Translations under genes and position numbers: made by a program
Notes under the pieces: model-generated
Told to the model about the DNA's origin: nothing
The model's input: only the letters and a program-made list of their open reading frames with translations
The model's database searches: none
Shown: positions 38,717 through 48,190 of the stretch, piece by piece
Position numbering within the stretch: position 1 is the first letter of the stretch
Layout of the letters: every line of letters begins with the position of its first letter
From: Sphingomonas sp. JC676
GTDB taxonomy: Bacteria; Pseudomonadota; Alphaproteobacteria; Sphingomonadales; Sphingomonadaceae
Reading direction: 5' to 3'
DNA: 64,000 nt
NCBI RefSeq assembly: GCF_014489075.1
Contig: NZ_JACTGR010000003.1
Coordinates: 324,501 to 388,500, forward strand

Positions 38717-39862
38717 ATGGCACTCGACCCGGAAATCTTCGACGCCCTGCTCGATACCATCCGCCGCTTCGTCGCCGAGCGGCTGCGACCATTGGAAGCC
38801 GAAGTCGAAGAGGCCGACGCGATTCCCGAGAGCGTGGTCGCGGAGATGAAGGCGCTCGGCCTGTTCGGCCTGTCGATCGCCGAAGACTATGGCGGGCTGG
38901 GCCTCACCATGAGCGAGGAATGCCGCGTCGCGATCGAGATGGGCCGCACCACCCCCGCCTTCCGCTCGGCCTTCGGCACCAATGTCGGCATCGGTAGCCA
39001 GGGCCTCGTCATGGCCGGCACGCCCGAGCAGAAGGCCGAGTGGCTGCCGCGCATCGCCTCGGGCGAGATCGTCACCAGCTTCGCGCTCACCGAGCCCGAT
39101 GTTGGATCGGATTCGGGCGCGGTGAAGGCCCGCGCGGTGCGCGACGGCAACGTCTATCGCCTCACCGGCACCAAGCGTTTCATCACCAATGCCGACAAGG
39201 CGCAGCTTTTCACCGTGATGGCGCGCACCGGCGACGAACCGGGCGCCCGCGGCGTCTCCGCCTTCCTGGTGCCGCGCGACCTGCCCGGCGTCTCGATCGG
39301 CGAGCCTGAGAAGAAGATGGGGCAGAAGGGCGCCAAGGTCGCCGACGTGATCTTCGACGACACGCCTGTCCCCGTCGCCAATCGGCTGGGCGGCGAAGGC
39401 GAGGGTTTCAAGATCGCGATGCAGGTGCTCGATCGCGGCCGGTTGCACATTTCGGCGGTCTGCGTGGGGGTCGCCGAGCGGTTGATCGCCGATTGCGTCG
39501 CCTATGCCTCGACACGCAAGCAGTTCGGCAAGCCGATCGCCGAGCACCAGCTCATCCAGGCGCTGCTCGCCGATTCCAAGACCGAAGCGCTCGCTGCTCG
39601 CGCGCTGGTGCTCGAGACCGCCGCCGCAAAGGACGGCGGCGCCAACACCACGATGGAGGCGGCCGCCGCCAAATATTTCGCCAGCGAGATGGTCGGCCGC
39701 GTCGCCGATCGCGCCGTGCAGATATTCGGCGGCGCGGGCTATATCGCCGATTACGGCATCGAGCGGCTCTACCGCGACGTGCGGCTGTTCCGGATCTACG
39801 AAGGCACCAGCCAGATCCAGCAGCTCATCATCGCGAGGGAAACGCTGAAGCGGGGCGGATAG
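38717..39862 (+). CDS. Acyl-CoA dehydrogenase
   Basis: This 381-residue FAD enzyme introduces a double bond in acyl-CoA, the first step of beta-oxidation or amino-acid catabolism. The N-terminal helical domain includes LGLFGLSIAEDYGGLGLTMSEE. The middle strand region has ALTEPDVGSDSGAVKARA, and RKQFGKPIAEHQLIQALLAD and QIFGGAGYIADYGIERLYRDVRLFRIYEGTSQIQ follow. The glutamate in RIYEGTSQIQ is in the usual catalytic-base position. The start is an ATG at 38717. It lies just upstream of an SDR gene, with a palindromic repeat between them. Chain length specificity cannot be read. Confidence 0.93.
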   Translation: MALDPEIFDALLDTIRRFVAERLRPLEAEVEEADAIPESVVAEMKALGLFGLSIAEDYGGLGLTMSEECRVAIEMGRTTPAFRSAFGTNVGIGSQGLVMAGTPEQKAEWLPRIASGEIVTSFALTEPDVGSDSGAVKARAVRDGNVYRLTGTKRFITNADKAQLFTVMARTGDEPGARGVSAFLVPRDLPGVSIGEPEKKMGQKGAKVADVIFDDTPVPVANRLGGEGEGFKIAMQVLDRGRLHISAVCVGVAERLIADCVAYASTRKQFGKPIAEHQLIQALLADSKTEALAARALVLETAAAKDGGANTTMEAAAAKYFASEMVGRVADRAVQIFGGAGYIADYGIERLYRDVRLFRIYEGTSQIQQLIIARETLKRGG

Positions 39863-39867
39863 AAAAG

Positions 39868-39969
39868 CCCTCTCCCGCCTGCGGGAGAGGGTTGGGTGAG
39901 GGTGAGTCCCCACCACAAACATTGCCGTTCGCGGAGAGACCCCGGCCCTCTCCCGCGAGCGGGAGAGGG
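39868..39969. repeat. Paired palindromic repeat (CCCTCTCCCGC type)
   Basis: Unit 1 at 39868-39891 is CCCTCTCCCGC-CT-GCGGGAGAGGG and unit 2 at 39946-39969 is CCCTCTCCCGCGAGCGGGAGAGGG. Both fold as near-perfect hairpins and are separated by about 54 bases. The purine end of unit 2 (GGGAGAGGGAG) abuts the start of the SDR gene 10 bases later and probably serves as its ribosome-binding site. Confidence 0.8.
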
Positions 39970-39979
39970 AGTAGAAGAC

Positions 39980-40768
39980 ATGGACACCACAACACTCTTC
40001 CGGCTCGACGGCCGGGTCGCCCTCGTCACCGGCGGGTCGCGCGGTATCGGCCGGATGATCGCGGCAGGCTTCATCGCGCAGGGCGCCAGGGTCTATGTCT
40101 CCTCCCGCAAGGCCGAGGCCTGCGAGGAGACCGCCGCAGCACTCGGCCCGAACTGCATTGCATTGCCCGAGGACGTCTCCACCGTCGCGGGCTGCAAGGC
40201 GCTGGCGGAAAAGCTCGCCGCCCTAGAGCCCCGGCTCGACATCCTGGTCAACAATGCCGGCGCCGCCTGGGGCGAGCCGTTCGAGACCTTCCCGGAAAAG
40301 GGCTGGGACAAGGTCATGGACCTCAACGTCAAATCGCCCTTCTTCCTGACCCAGGCGCTTCACGAGCTGCTCAAGGCCGGCGCATCGGCGGACAAGCCCG
40401 CCAAGGTGCTCAACATCACCTCGATCGACGGCCAGCGCCTCAATCCCTGGGAGACCTACAGCTATCACGCGTCCAAATCGGCGCTGATCTACCTGACCAA
40501 GCGCATGGCAGCGCGGCTGATCCGCGATCATATCAACGTCACCTCGATCGCCCCCGGCGCCTTCGCCAGCGAGATGAACAAGGCCGCGCGCGATCACGGC
40601 GGCGCGGTATCCAAGGCAATCCCGGCGAAGCGCATCGGCGTCGACGAGGACATGGCCGGCGCCGCGATCTACCTCGCCAGCCGTGCCGGCGACTATGTCG
40701 TCGGCGACACGATCACGGTCGATGGCGGGCTGGTCAACGCATCGCTGGGGAGCAGCATCGACGGCTAG
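39980..40768 (+). CDS. Short-chain dehydrogenase/reductase
   Basis: This 262-residue SDR enzyme has the NAD(P)-binding motif ALVTGGSRGIGRMIA near residue 15. DILVNNAGAAWGEPFE is the NNAG motif. The catalytic serine is in NITSIDGQRL, and the tyrosine and lysine are in YSYHASKSALIYL. The final DTITVDGGLVN is typical of the 3-oxoacyl-ACP reductase-like group. The ATG at 39980 lies right after a palindromic repeat that supplies GGGAG. It follows the acyl-CoA dehydrogenase, so a fatty-acid or alcohol substrate is plausible but unproven. The last four bases overlap the convergent UrcA gene. Confidence 0.9.
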   Translation: MDTTTLFRLDGRVALVTGGSRGIGRMIAAGFIAQGARVYVSSRKAEACEETAAALGPNCIALPEDVSTVAGCKALAEKLAALEPRLDILVNNAGAAWGEPFETFPEKGWDKVMDLNVKSPFFLTQALHELLKAGASADKPAKVLNITSIDGQRLNPWETYSYHASKSALIYLTKRMAARLIRDHINVTSIAPGAFASEMNKAARDHGGAVSKAIPAKRIGVDEDMAGAAIYLASRAGDYVVGDTITVDGGLVNASLGSSIDG

Positions 40769-41094
40769 AGCCGCCGGCCGCGCACACCTGCTTCACGCCG
40801 CGCGAGCGCGTAGGCGCGCCGCGTCGCGGGCGACATCTCGTGCACGATCCACGAGCGCAGCATGTCCGGGCAATAATAGGGATCCGCACGCGAGTCGTGC
40901 GGCGTCACCTCGGCGTGATGCGCCGCGCAGTAACTTTGCGCCGCCTCCGCCACGCGGGACCGCAGATGCGCCCGGCCTTCGCGACTATCGAGGCGCAGAT
41001 CGGTATAGCTCAGGCGTATCTTCACCTCCATCGCCTGCGCTGGCATGCATGCGCCCAGCACTCCCGCCGCCGCGGCCAAGATAATTACGCGCAT
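40765..41094 (-). CDS. UrcA family protein
   Basis: This 109-residue exported protein has an ATG at 41094, six bases after GGAGG; an upstream TTG is less likely. The signal peptide is MRVIILAAAAGVLGACMPAQ. The mature part begins VKIRLSYTDLRLDSREGRAHLRSRVAEAAQSYCAAH, the UrcA pattern of a conserved Tyr-Asp-Leu segment and later cysteines (SYC, YYC). The family is common in Sphingomonadales and Caulobacterales and has no known function. Its end overlaps the SDR gene's end by four bases. Confidence 0.8.
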   Translation of the reverse strand: MRVIILAAAAGVLGACMPAQAMEVKIRLSYTDLRLDSREGRAHLRSRVAEAAQSYCAAHHAEVTPHDSRADPYYCPDMLRSWIVHEMSPATRRAYALARREAGVRGRRL

Positions 41095-41181
41095 CGTCAA
41101 CCTCCCTCTAGAATTCGGACAAGCCTGTCCCGTGGCGCGGAATCGCGCGATTTTCAGTTCGCTTGGGGTTGCGGCCGGGCG

Positions 41182-42669
41182 CTACGGCGCGCCGAGCATC
41201 GCCTTTGCTTCGCTTTCCAGTTTCGCCGCCTGGTTGCGCAGCGATTGCGCAGCCCGGCGATGCCCGTCGCGCGCCGACGCGGTGAGGCCGTCCTCGTCGG
41301 CGCTTTCCTCCAGGTCCATCGCCTGCTCGCGCAGCTCGGCCGCGCTCTCCATCAGATTGCCGATCGCTTCGCCACGGCTTGCGGCGCCCTGACGCTGGCC
41401 TTCGACCGCTGAACCACGCCCTTCCTCCTGCGGATTCGCGATCGTAACCTGTTGCTGAACCGGCACGGCGATCACGAGCTTGTCGGACTTCGACAGGATC
41501 ACCGCGCCCGGCTGCGAAGCGGACGGCTGCGGGGTTGGCGCCGGTGGCGGAGCGACGGGCGGAGCCTGAACGGGGGGCTTCTCCCGCCCGGGCACGGACT
41601 CACGCGCCGCCTCGCCTCGCTCGCGATTGCCTTCCACCTTGAATGGGGCGGCGAGAGCAGGAGCGATCGACACGGTCCGCAAGCTCGCCTCCGGACCGGC
41701 CGGGGAAGCGGCGGGCACCAGTTTCATCGCTGCCAGCGGAGCCGCCACGCCCAGCCCGCCCACCAGCAGCGCCACGGACAAGGCCCTGTTGGCGCGCCGG
41801 TGGGCACCTCCTTCGAGCAAAGTCGCAATACGGTGCGGCAGTGTCCCCTGCGCCAGCGCCATGCCGTTGGCGATGCGCGGCCCCGCCGGACGCGCGGCGA
41901 CCGAAAGCAGCACCTGTGCATAGTCGGCGCAGGCAATCTCGCGGACCGCATCGCTGTCGGCAGCAAGCTCGGCCTCGCGCATCAGCCGTTGCCGCAGCAT
42001 CCAGACCAACGGGTTGAACCAGTACAGCGCCACCGTCAGGTGCGCCGCCACCAGCGCGAGCCAGTCGAAGCGCCGGATATGCGCGATCTCGTGCGCGATC
42101 ACCGATTCCGCCTGCTCGGGGCGGGCTGCCGTTTCCGGATCGATCAGGATCCAGGCCGGCGCGATTCCCCAGCTCAGCGGCGTGCTCGCATGCGGCGATA
42201 CCAGGAGCCGCACCGCTCGCCGCCCCTTCCCGGCGCGCTGCAGCGCCGCCAGCCATTGCCGGTCCGCGACCGGTTGGCCGCGCCGTGTCCAGTGTGCCAG
42301 CGTCGCTATCCCGACCGCGAGATGCGCCAGCATCAGCGCCGCGCCGCCCAGATAGAGCAGCCATAGCAGCGCGGCAGGCTCCGGGCTGCGCTCGGCGGGC
42401 GGTATCCGAAGCGTGATCGTGGCTTTCTGCTGGGGCAACGACGTCGCCATCTCGGTTGGTGCTACCGCCTGTGGCGCCGGCAGCAGCGGCACCTCCGCGG
42501 CGGGAAGCGCCAGGGTCAGCAGCGGTAGCGCCAGCAGCGCCGCCAGTGCCACGCGGAGCAGTGCCACGCGTTCGGCGGCGGGCCGCCTGCGCATCGCCCA
42601 TGCCCCTCCCAGCGCCACGACACAGAGGAGCGCGGATTTCCAGGCGAGCGCGATCAGCAGCGGCGGCAT
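41182..42669 (-). CDS. BlaR1/MecR1-type M56 membrane metalloprotease
   Basis: This 495-residue protein has four hydrophobic segments in the N-terminal half and the zinc protease motif HEIAH at about residues 193-197. EAELAADSDAV supplies a likely third zinc ligand some 40 residues later. The C-terminal part is proline-rich (PPVQAPPVAPPPAPTPQ) and helical instead of a penicillin-binding sensor domain, so it probably does not bind beta-lactams directly. M56 proteins cleave a partner repressor when they sense a signal. The start codon overlaps the stop of the BlaI-like gene by one base. The role of the pair is unknown. Confidence 0.88.
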   Translation of the reverse strand: MPPLLIALAWKSALLCVVALGGAWAMRRRPAAERVALLRVALAALLALPLLTLALPAAEVPLLPAPQAVAPTEMATSLPQQKATITLRIPPAERSPEPAALLWLLYLGGAALMLAHLAVGIATLAHWTRRGQPVADRQWLAALQRAGKGRRAVRLLVSPHASTPLSWGIAPAWILIDPETAARPEQAESVIAHEIAHIRRFDWLALVAAHLTVALYWFNPLVWMLRQRLMREAELAADSDAVREIACADYAQVLLSVAARPAGPRIANGMALAQGTLPHRIATLLEGGAHRRANRALSVALLVGGLGVAAPLAAMKLVPAASPAGPEASLRTVSIAPALAAPFKVEGNRERGEAARESVPGREKPPVQAPPVAPPPAPTPQPSASQPGAVILSKSDKLVIAVPVQQQVTIANPQEEGRGSAVEGQRQGAASRGEAIGNLMESAAELREQAMDLEESADEDGLTASARDGHRRAAQSLRNQAAKLESEAKAMLGAP

Positions 42670-43043
42670 CACTTCGCGTCCTCGCGCGCGCGGTCGATCG
42701 CCCGCTGGAGCATCTCGATCTCCTCAGCCTTTAGCCGCGGCTCCATGCCGAGCAACGCAGTCGCCGCGCCCGCCGCCGATCCGTGGAAGAAGGTCTGAAC
42801 GATGCGCTGCAGCGCCGTCTCGGCAACCGCCTCGGTCTGCGTCGCGGGCGCATAGACATAGGCCTGGTTGGCGGTGCGGTGCGTGACCAGCCCCTTGGCC
42901 TCAAGCCGCCCGAGCAAGGTGCGCACCGCCGAATCGCTCGGCGGATCGGTCATCGCCGTCCGCACTGCCGAGGCGGTCGCCTCCTGCAGACTGCACAGCA
43001 CCTCGAACACCTCGCGCTCGCGACGCGGCAGCGACTCGATCAT
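42669..43043 (-). CDS. BlaI/MecI/CopY family repressor
   Basis: This 124-residue winged-helix repressor begins SLPRREREVFEVLCSLQEAT and then has SDSAVRTLLGRLEAKGLVTHRT, which is the recognition-helix and wing region. The C-terminal part (AALLGMEPRLKAEEIEMLQRAIDRA) is the dimerisation and cleavage region. BlaI-type repressors are cut by a coupled M56 protease such as the next gene. A 34-bp perfect palindrome lies 10 bases upstream of the start codon, and each half contains a TACA-TGTA box, the known BlaI-type recognition pattern. The pair is probably autoregulated. Confidence 0.92.
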   Translation of the reverse strand: MIESLPRREREVFEVLCSLQEATASAVRTAMTDPPSDSAVRTLLGRLEAKGLVTHRTANQAYVYAPATQTEAVAETALQRIVQTFFHGSAAGAATALLGMEPRLKAEEIEMLQRAIDRAREDAK

Positions 43044-43052
43044 AACCGCCTC

Positions 43053-43086
43053 CTGCTACATTTGTAGCATGCTACAAATGTAGCAG
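43053..43086. promoter_or_regulatory. 34-bp perfect palindrome, BlaI-type operator
   Basis: The half CTGCTACATTTGTAGCA is followed by its exact reverse complement. It contains TACATTTGTA and TACAAATGTA, both of the TACA-N2-TGTA form expected for BlaI/MecI repressors. Its position 10 bases upstream of the repressor gene indicates an autoregulated operator. Confidence 0.88.
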
Positions 43087-43111
43087 CAAGGGCGACTTCA
43101 TTTGTTGGACG

Positions 43112-45370
43112 TCAGCGCGCGATCCCGCCCGCCGCGAGCACCGCCAGGGTCACCAGCTCGCTCGCCGTCGCGGTCATCGGCGCGATCTGGACGGGCTTCT
43201 CCAGCCCGACCAGCATCGGGCCGATCGTTGAATCGCCGCCCAGCTCGCGCAGCAGCTTGGCCGAGATGTTGGCTGACTGCAGCCCCGGCATGATCAGCAC
43301 ATTCGCCGGGCCCGAGAGCCGCGCGAACGGATAATTGGCGAGCTGGCGAGGATTGAGCGCCACGTCGGGTGCCATCTCGCCCTCGTATTCGAACTCGGCG
43401 CCGCGCTCGTCGAGAATCTTTACCGCGCCGCGGACATTCTCCAGCCAGCGGCCCTCGGGATTGCCGAAGGTCGAATAGCTGAGGAACGCGACGCGCGGCT
43501 CATGCCCCATCCGACGCGCCACCTGCGCGGTGCCCACCGCGATATCCGCCAGCTCCTCGGCATTGGGCCGCTCGTTCACCGTCGTGTCGGCGATGAACAC
43601 CGTGTGCGACTGGCCGACCATGACATGGATGCCGAACGGCGTGCGGCCGGCCTCGGGATCGATGACGCGGCGCACTTCGCGGATCGCCTGGGCATAGGTG
43701 CGGGTGATGCCAGTGATCATCGCATCGGCCTCGCCCAGCTGGAGCAACAGGGCGCCAAAGATGTTGCGGTCGCGATTGACCATCCGCTCGGCCTCGCGGC
43801 GGAGGTAACCGCGGCGCTGCAGCCGCTGGTAGAGGAACTCGACCATCCGCGGCACCAGCGGCGAATTGACGCTGTTATGCACCTCGAACTCGTCCGGATT
43901 GACGCCGAGCGCGCGCAGCCGGTCGTGCACCGACTCCCGCCCGACCAGCACCGGCACGCCATAACCGCCTTCCTTGAAGGCGATCGCCGCGCGCAGCACG
44001 ACTTCCTCCTCGGCCTCGGCGAAGATCACCCGCTTCGGATTGGCGCGCGCGCCCTCATAGGCAAGACTCAGCACCGAGGTGGTGGGATTCAACCGCGCGC
44101 GCAGCGACTGGCGATAGGCCTCGAAATCCTCGATCGGCTTGGTCGCCACCCCCGAATCCATCGCCGCCCTGGCGACGGCGGCGGGAACGATCTCCATCAG
44201 CCGCGGATCGAATGGCGCCGGAATGATGTAGTCGGGGCCGAAGCAGTGCTGCACGCCATAGGCCGCAGCCACTTCCTCGGGCACCTGCTGGCGCGCGAGC
44301 GCCGCCAGCGCCTCGGCCGCCGCAACCTTCATCGCGTCGTTGATCGTCGTCGCCCGCACGTCGAGCGCGCCGCGGAAGATGAAAGGGAAGCCGAGCACGT
44401 TGTTGACCTGGTTCGGATAGTCCGAACGACCGGTGGCGATGATCGCGTCGGGCCGCGCCGCCTTGGCGACGGGCGGGCTGATCTCGGGATCGGGATTGGC
44501 CATCGCGAAAATGATCGGCTTGGGTGCCATCGTCTCGAGCAGCTCGACCGGCAGCGAATTGGCCGAGGCGAGCCCCAGGAACACATCCGCACCGTCCAGC
44601 GCGTCGGCCAGCGTGCGCCGCGTGGTGTCGACGGCGTGCGCCGACTTCCACTGGTTCATGCTTTCCTCGCGGCCCTGGTAGATCACGCCCTTCATGTCGA
44701 GCATCAGCAAATTGTCGTGCGGCAGCCCCATCGCCTTGATCAGCTCGGCACAGGCGATCGCCGCGGCGCCAGCGCCCAGCACCACCACCTTGGTCGTCTT
44801 GATGTCGCGCCCGGTGAGATACAGCGCGTTGATGATGCCGGCAGCGGCGATGATCGCGGTGCCGTGCTGATCGTCGTGGAACACCGGGATGTTCATGCGC
44901 TCGCGCAGGGTCTGCTCGATGATGAAGCATTCGGGGGACTTGATGTCCTCCAGATTGATCCCGCCAAAGCTGGGCTCCAGCAGCTCGATCGCGTCGATCA
45001 GCCGGTCGACATCCTCGGTGTTGAGCTCGAGGTCGATCGCGTCGACATCGGCGAAGCGCTTGAACAGCACCGCCTTGCCTTCCATCACCGGCTTGGAGGC
45101 GAGCGCGCCGAGATTGCCCAGCCCCAGGATCGCCGTGCCGTTCGAAATCACCGCGACCAGATTGCCCTTGGCGGTATAGTCATAGGCAAGCGCCGGGTTC
45201 TCCGCGATCGCCAGCACCGGCACCGCGACCCCCGGCGAATAGGCCAGGGCCAGATCGCGCTGGGTCGCCATCGGCTTCGACGCGACGATCTCGATTTTGC
45301 CCGGCCGTCCTTCCGAATGATAGCGAAGCGCCTCGCGATCGGAAAACTGGACGTTGCTGTCTTCGGACAT
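43112..45370 (-). CDS. maeB: NADP-dependent malic enzyme with phosphotransacetylase-like domain
   Basis: This 752-residue enzyme oxidises malate to pyruvate and CO2 and supplies NADPH. The malic-enzyme part occupies about residues 1-430, with YSPGVAVPVLAIAENPALAYDYTAKGN, PVFHDDQHGTAIIAAAGIINAL and the nucleotide motif VVVLGAGAAAIACAELIKAMGLP. A second part, from about 440, resembles phosphate acetyltransferase (IFAEAEEEVVLRAAIAFKEGG) but is thought to be regulatory in such fusions. The length is typical. It is divergent from mutS with about 215 bases between. Acetyl-CoA sensitivity is inferred from the family. Confidence 0.95.
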   Translation of the reverse strand: MSEDSNVQFSDREALRYHSEGRPGKIEIVASKPMATQRDLALAYSPGVAVPVLAIAENPALAYDYTAKGNLVAVISNGTAILGLGNLGALASKPVMEGKAVLFKRFADVDAIDLELNTEDVDRLIDAIELLEPSFGGINLEDIKSPECFIIEQTLRERMNIPVFHDDQHGTAIIAAAGIINALYLTGRDIKTTKVVVLGAGAAAIACAELIKAMGLPHDNLLMLDMKGVIYQGREESMNQWKSAHAVDTTRRTLADALDGADVFLGLASANSLPVELLETMAPKPIIFAMANPDPEISPPVAKAARPDAIIATGRSDYPNQVNNVLGFPFIFRGALDVRATTINDAMKVAAAEALAALARQQVPEEVAAAYGVQHCFGPDYIIPAPFDPRLMEIVPAAVARAAMDSGVATKPIEDFEAYRQSLRARLNPTTSVLSLAYEGARANPKRVIFAEAEEEVVLRAAIAFKEGGYGVPVLVGRESVHDRLRALGVNPDEFEVHNSVNSPLVPRMVEFLYQRLQRRGYLRREAERMVNRDRNIFGALLLQLGEADAMITGITRTYAQAIREVRRVIDPEAGRTPFGIHVMVGQSHTVFIADTTVNERPNAEELADIAVGTAQVARRMGHEPRVAFLSYSTFGNPEGRWLENVRGAVKILDERGAEFEYEGEMAPDVALNPRQLANYPFARLSGPANVLIMPGLQSANISAKLLRELGGDSTIGPMLVGLEKPVQIAPMTATASELVTLAVLAAGGIAR

Positions 45371-45586
45371 TCTTCTCTCCCGGGATTACCCTCCCTTTAG
45401 GGTCGGCGCACCGGCCCCGCAATGAGCCGAATCGACGTCGCTCCACGGAGAGAAGCCCGCAATCGGCTTCGATAGCCCCAATCGCAGTCCCAACATGTGC
45501 GATATTCCGCACAGTCTCGTTTGTCCCCAGGAAAAGGCCGGACGGATGTTTGACGCCTCCGCCGGTTCGGCTACCGAAAGGCCCGC

Positions 45587-48190
45587 ATGTCTTCCGCCGC
45601 TCCCACTCCGATGATGGCGCAATATCACGCGCTCAAGGCCGAGGCCGAGGATTGCCTGCTCTTCTACCGGATGGGCGACTTCTTCGAATTGTTCTTCGAC
45701 GATGCCAAGGTCGCAAGCGCGGTGCTCGACATCGCCCTGACCGCGCGCGGCGAGCATGACGGCGAGCGCATCCCGATGTGCGGTGTCCCCGCGCATGCGA
45801 TGGACGGCTATCTAGCGCGCCTGATCAGGGCCGGCTACCGCGTCGCCATCGCCAACCAGACCGAGACGCCCGAGGAAGCGAAGAAGCGCGCCGGATCCAA
45901 GGCGCTGGTCGCCCGCGCGATCGTCCGCGTCGTCACGGCCGGCACGCTGACCGAGGAATCACTGCTCGACAGCCGCGCCGCCAATTGGTGCGTCGCGCTC
46001 GGCGAGGCCGGGGGCCAGGTCGCGCTCGCCTGCGCCGATGTCTCGACCGGGCGGTTCGAGCTGATCGAGACCGATGCCGAGCGCGTCACCGCCGAGATCG
46101 CCCGGCTGAACCCCGCCGAGACCGTCGCCAGCGACGCCTCCGCCTTCGCCGATCTCGCGACCGTCCAGCGTCCTCGCATGGATTTCGAGAGCGGCAATGG
46201 CGAGGTTCGCCTCAAGCGCCTGTTCGGCGTCGCGACGCTCGACGGCTTCGGCCAGTTTTCGCGCGCCGCGCTCTCCGCCGCGGGCGGCCTCGTCGCCTAT
46301 CTCGAGCATACCGCCAAGGGATCGCTCCCCTTCCTCCGCCCGCCGCGCCTCAGCCGCGCCGATGCGGCGATGGCGATCGACGCCGCGACGCGCGAGAGCC
46401 TCGAGCTCACGCTCAGCGCCGCGGGCGCTCGCAAGGGCAGCCTGCTCGACAGCGTCGACCGCACCGTGACGGGCGCCGGCGCCCGTCTGCTCGGCACCGA
46501 CATCGCCGCACCGCTGATGGACCGCGGCCAGATCGACGCAAGGCTCGATCTCGTCCAGCGCTTCCACGACGATGCCGGTCTGCGCGACAGCATCCGCAAT
46601 GCGCTGCGCGCTCTGCCCGATATTGGCCGCGCGCTCGGCCGCCTCGCCGCCGGACGCGGTTCCCCGCGCGATCTCGGCCAGCTCCGCGACGGCCTCGACG
46701 GCGCCTGGCGCCTCGGCGAGCGGCTCGGCGGCATAACCGACGTGCCCGCATTGCTCCGCGACCTCATCCCCCAGCTGCGCGGCCACGGCGCGCTGATCGA
46801 CCTGCTCGCCCGCGCGCTCGTCCCCGAGCCGCCGATCGACGCCGACAAGGGCGGCTATATCGCCGAAGGCTATGACGCCGCGCTCGACGACCTGCGCGAC
46901 GCCGGTGCCGGCGGCCGTCGCGCCATCGCCGCGCTGGAAGCCGACTACCGTACCCGCACCGGCATCGCCTCGCTCAAGATCCGCCACAACGGCGTGCTCG
47001 GCTATCATATCGAGGTTCCCGCCCGGAACGCCGATCCGCTGATGAAACAGGACAGCGGCTTCACCCATCGCCAGACGCTCGCCGGCGTCGTCCGCTTCAA
47101 CGCCCCTGAACTCCACGAAGTCGCGATCAAGGTCACCCAGGCCGGCGCGCACGCCCTCGCCGCCGAAGCCGCGCATCTCGAAGATCTGACCGGCACCGCG
47201 CTCGATCGCTGCGAGGCCATTGCCGCCACCGCCGACGCGCTCGCCCGGATTGACGTCGCCGCCGCCCTCGCCGAGCGCGCGGCCGAGGGCGGCTGGGCCC
47301 GCCCCATCCTGGTCGAGCATAGCTGCTTCGAGATCGAGGGCGGCCGTCACCCGGTGGTCGAGGACGCCGTCGCACGGTCGGGCGGCCGCTTCGTCGCCAA
47401 TGACTGCTCGCTCTCCGAAAGCTCGCGGCTCTGGCTGGTCACCGGCCCGAACATGGGCGGCAAGTCGACCTTCCTCCGCCAGAACGCGCTGATCGCCGTG
47501 CTCGCCCAGGCGGGCAGCTACGTCCCCGCCACCAGCGCAACGCTCGGGCTGGTCGATCGCCTGTTCAGCCGCGTCGGCGCCTCGGACAATCTTGCGCGCG
47601 GCCGCTCGACCTTCATGGTTGAGATGGTCGAGACCGCCGCGATCCTCGCCCAGGCGACCCCGCGCAGCTTCGTCATCCTCGACGAGGTTGGCCGCGGCAC
47701 CAGCACCTATGACGGCCTCGCCATCGCCTGGGCGGTCGTGGAGGCGATCCATGAGGACAATCGCTGCCGCTGCCTGTTCGCCACCCATTATCACGAGCTG
47801 ACCCGCCTCGCGGAGCGCTGCGACGCGCTCACCCTCCACCATGTCCGCGCCCGCGAATGGAAGGGCGATCTCGTCTTGCTCCACGAAGTCGCCGAGGGTC
47901 CGGCCGACCGCAGCTATGGAATCGCGGTCGCGCGCCTCGCCGGCCTGCCCCCGATCACGATCAAACGCGCCAAGTCGGTGCTCGACAAGCTCGAGGCCGG
48001 CCGCGCCAAGACCGGCGGCCTCGCTGCGGGTCTCGACGACCTGCCCCTATTCGCCGCGGCGGCCGAGCAGGAGGAAGAGAAGATCGACACGCTACGCGCC
48101 GAGCTGACCAGCCTCGACCTGGACGCGCTCAGCCCTCGCGAGGCGCTGGAAACGCTCTACCGGTTGAAGGGCCTGGCGAGCGAGGCATGA
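45587..48190 (+). CDS. mutS: DNA mismatch repair protein MutS
   Basis: MutS recognises mismatched bases and starts repair. The 867-residue protein is full length. The N-terminal mismatch-binding motif is near residue 20 (LLFYRMGDFFELFFDDA, which contains the FxE phenylalanine and glutamate). The clamp and lever region lies in the middle. Walker A is GPNMGGKSTFLRQNA near residue 620, and Walker B and the signature follow (FVILDEVGRGTSTYDGLAIAWA). The next gene's ATG overlaps its TGA. No mutL is nearby. The ATG at 45587 fits the family start. Confidence 0.97.
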   Translation: MSSAAPTPMMAQYHALKAEAEDCLLFYRMGDFFELFFDDAKVASAVLDIALTARGEHDGERIPMCGVPAHAMDGYLARLIRAGYRVAIANQTETPEEAKKRAGSKALVARAIVRVVTAGTLTEESLLDSRAANWCVALGEAGGQVALACADVSTGRFELIETDAERVTAEIARLNPAETVASDASAFADLATVQRPRMDFESGNGEVRLKRLFGVATLDGFGQFSRAALSAAGGLVAYLEHTAKGSLPFLRPPRLSRADAAMAIDAATRESLELTLSAAGARKGSLLDSVDRTVTGAGARLLGTDIAAPLMDRGQIDARLDLVQRFHDDAGLRDSIRNALRALPDIGRALGRLAAGRGSPRDLGQLRDGLDGAWRLGERLGGITDVPALLRDLIPQLRGHGALIDLLARALVPEPPIDADKGGYIAEGYDAALDDLRDAGAGGRRAIAALEADYRTRTGIASLKIRHNGVLGYHIEVPARNADPLMKQDSGFTHRQTLAGVVRFNAPELHEVAIKVTQAGAHALAAEAAHLEDLTGTALDRCEAIAATADALARIDVAAALAERAAEGGWARPILVEHSCFEIEGGRHPVVEDAVARSGGRFVANDCSLSESSRLWLVTGPNMGGKSTFLRQNALIAVLAQAGSYVPATSATLGLVDRLFSRVGASDNLARGRSTFMVEMVETAAILAQATPRSFVILDEVGRGTSTYDGLAIAWAVVEAIHEDNRCRCLFATHYHELTRLAERCDALTLHHVRAREWKGDLVLLHEVAEGPADRSYGIAVARLAGLPPITIKRAKSVLDKLEAGRAKTGGLAAGLDDLPLFAAAAEQEEEKIDTLRAELTSLDLDALSPREALETLYRLKGLASEA

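Noticed and set aside
45371-45586. Possible shared operator between maeB and mutS
   Set aside because: Only short inverted pieces such as ACCCTCCCTTTAGGGT are seen, with no link to a regulator.
45959-47884. 641-codon frame opposite mutS
   Set aside because: Low-complexity residue composition, no motif, and mutS is certain.
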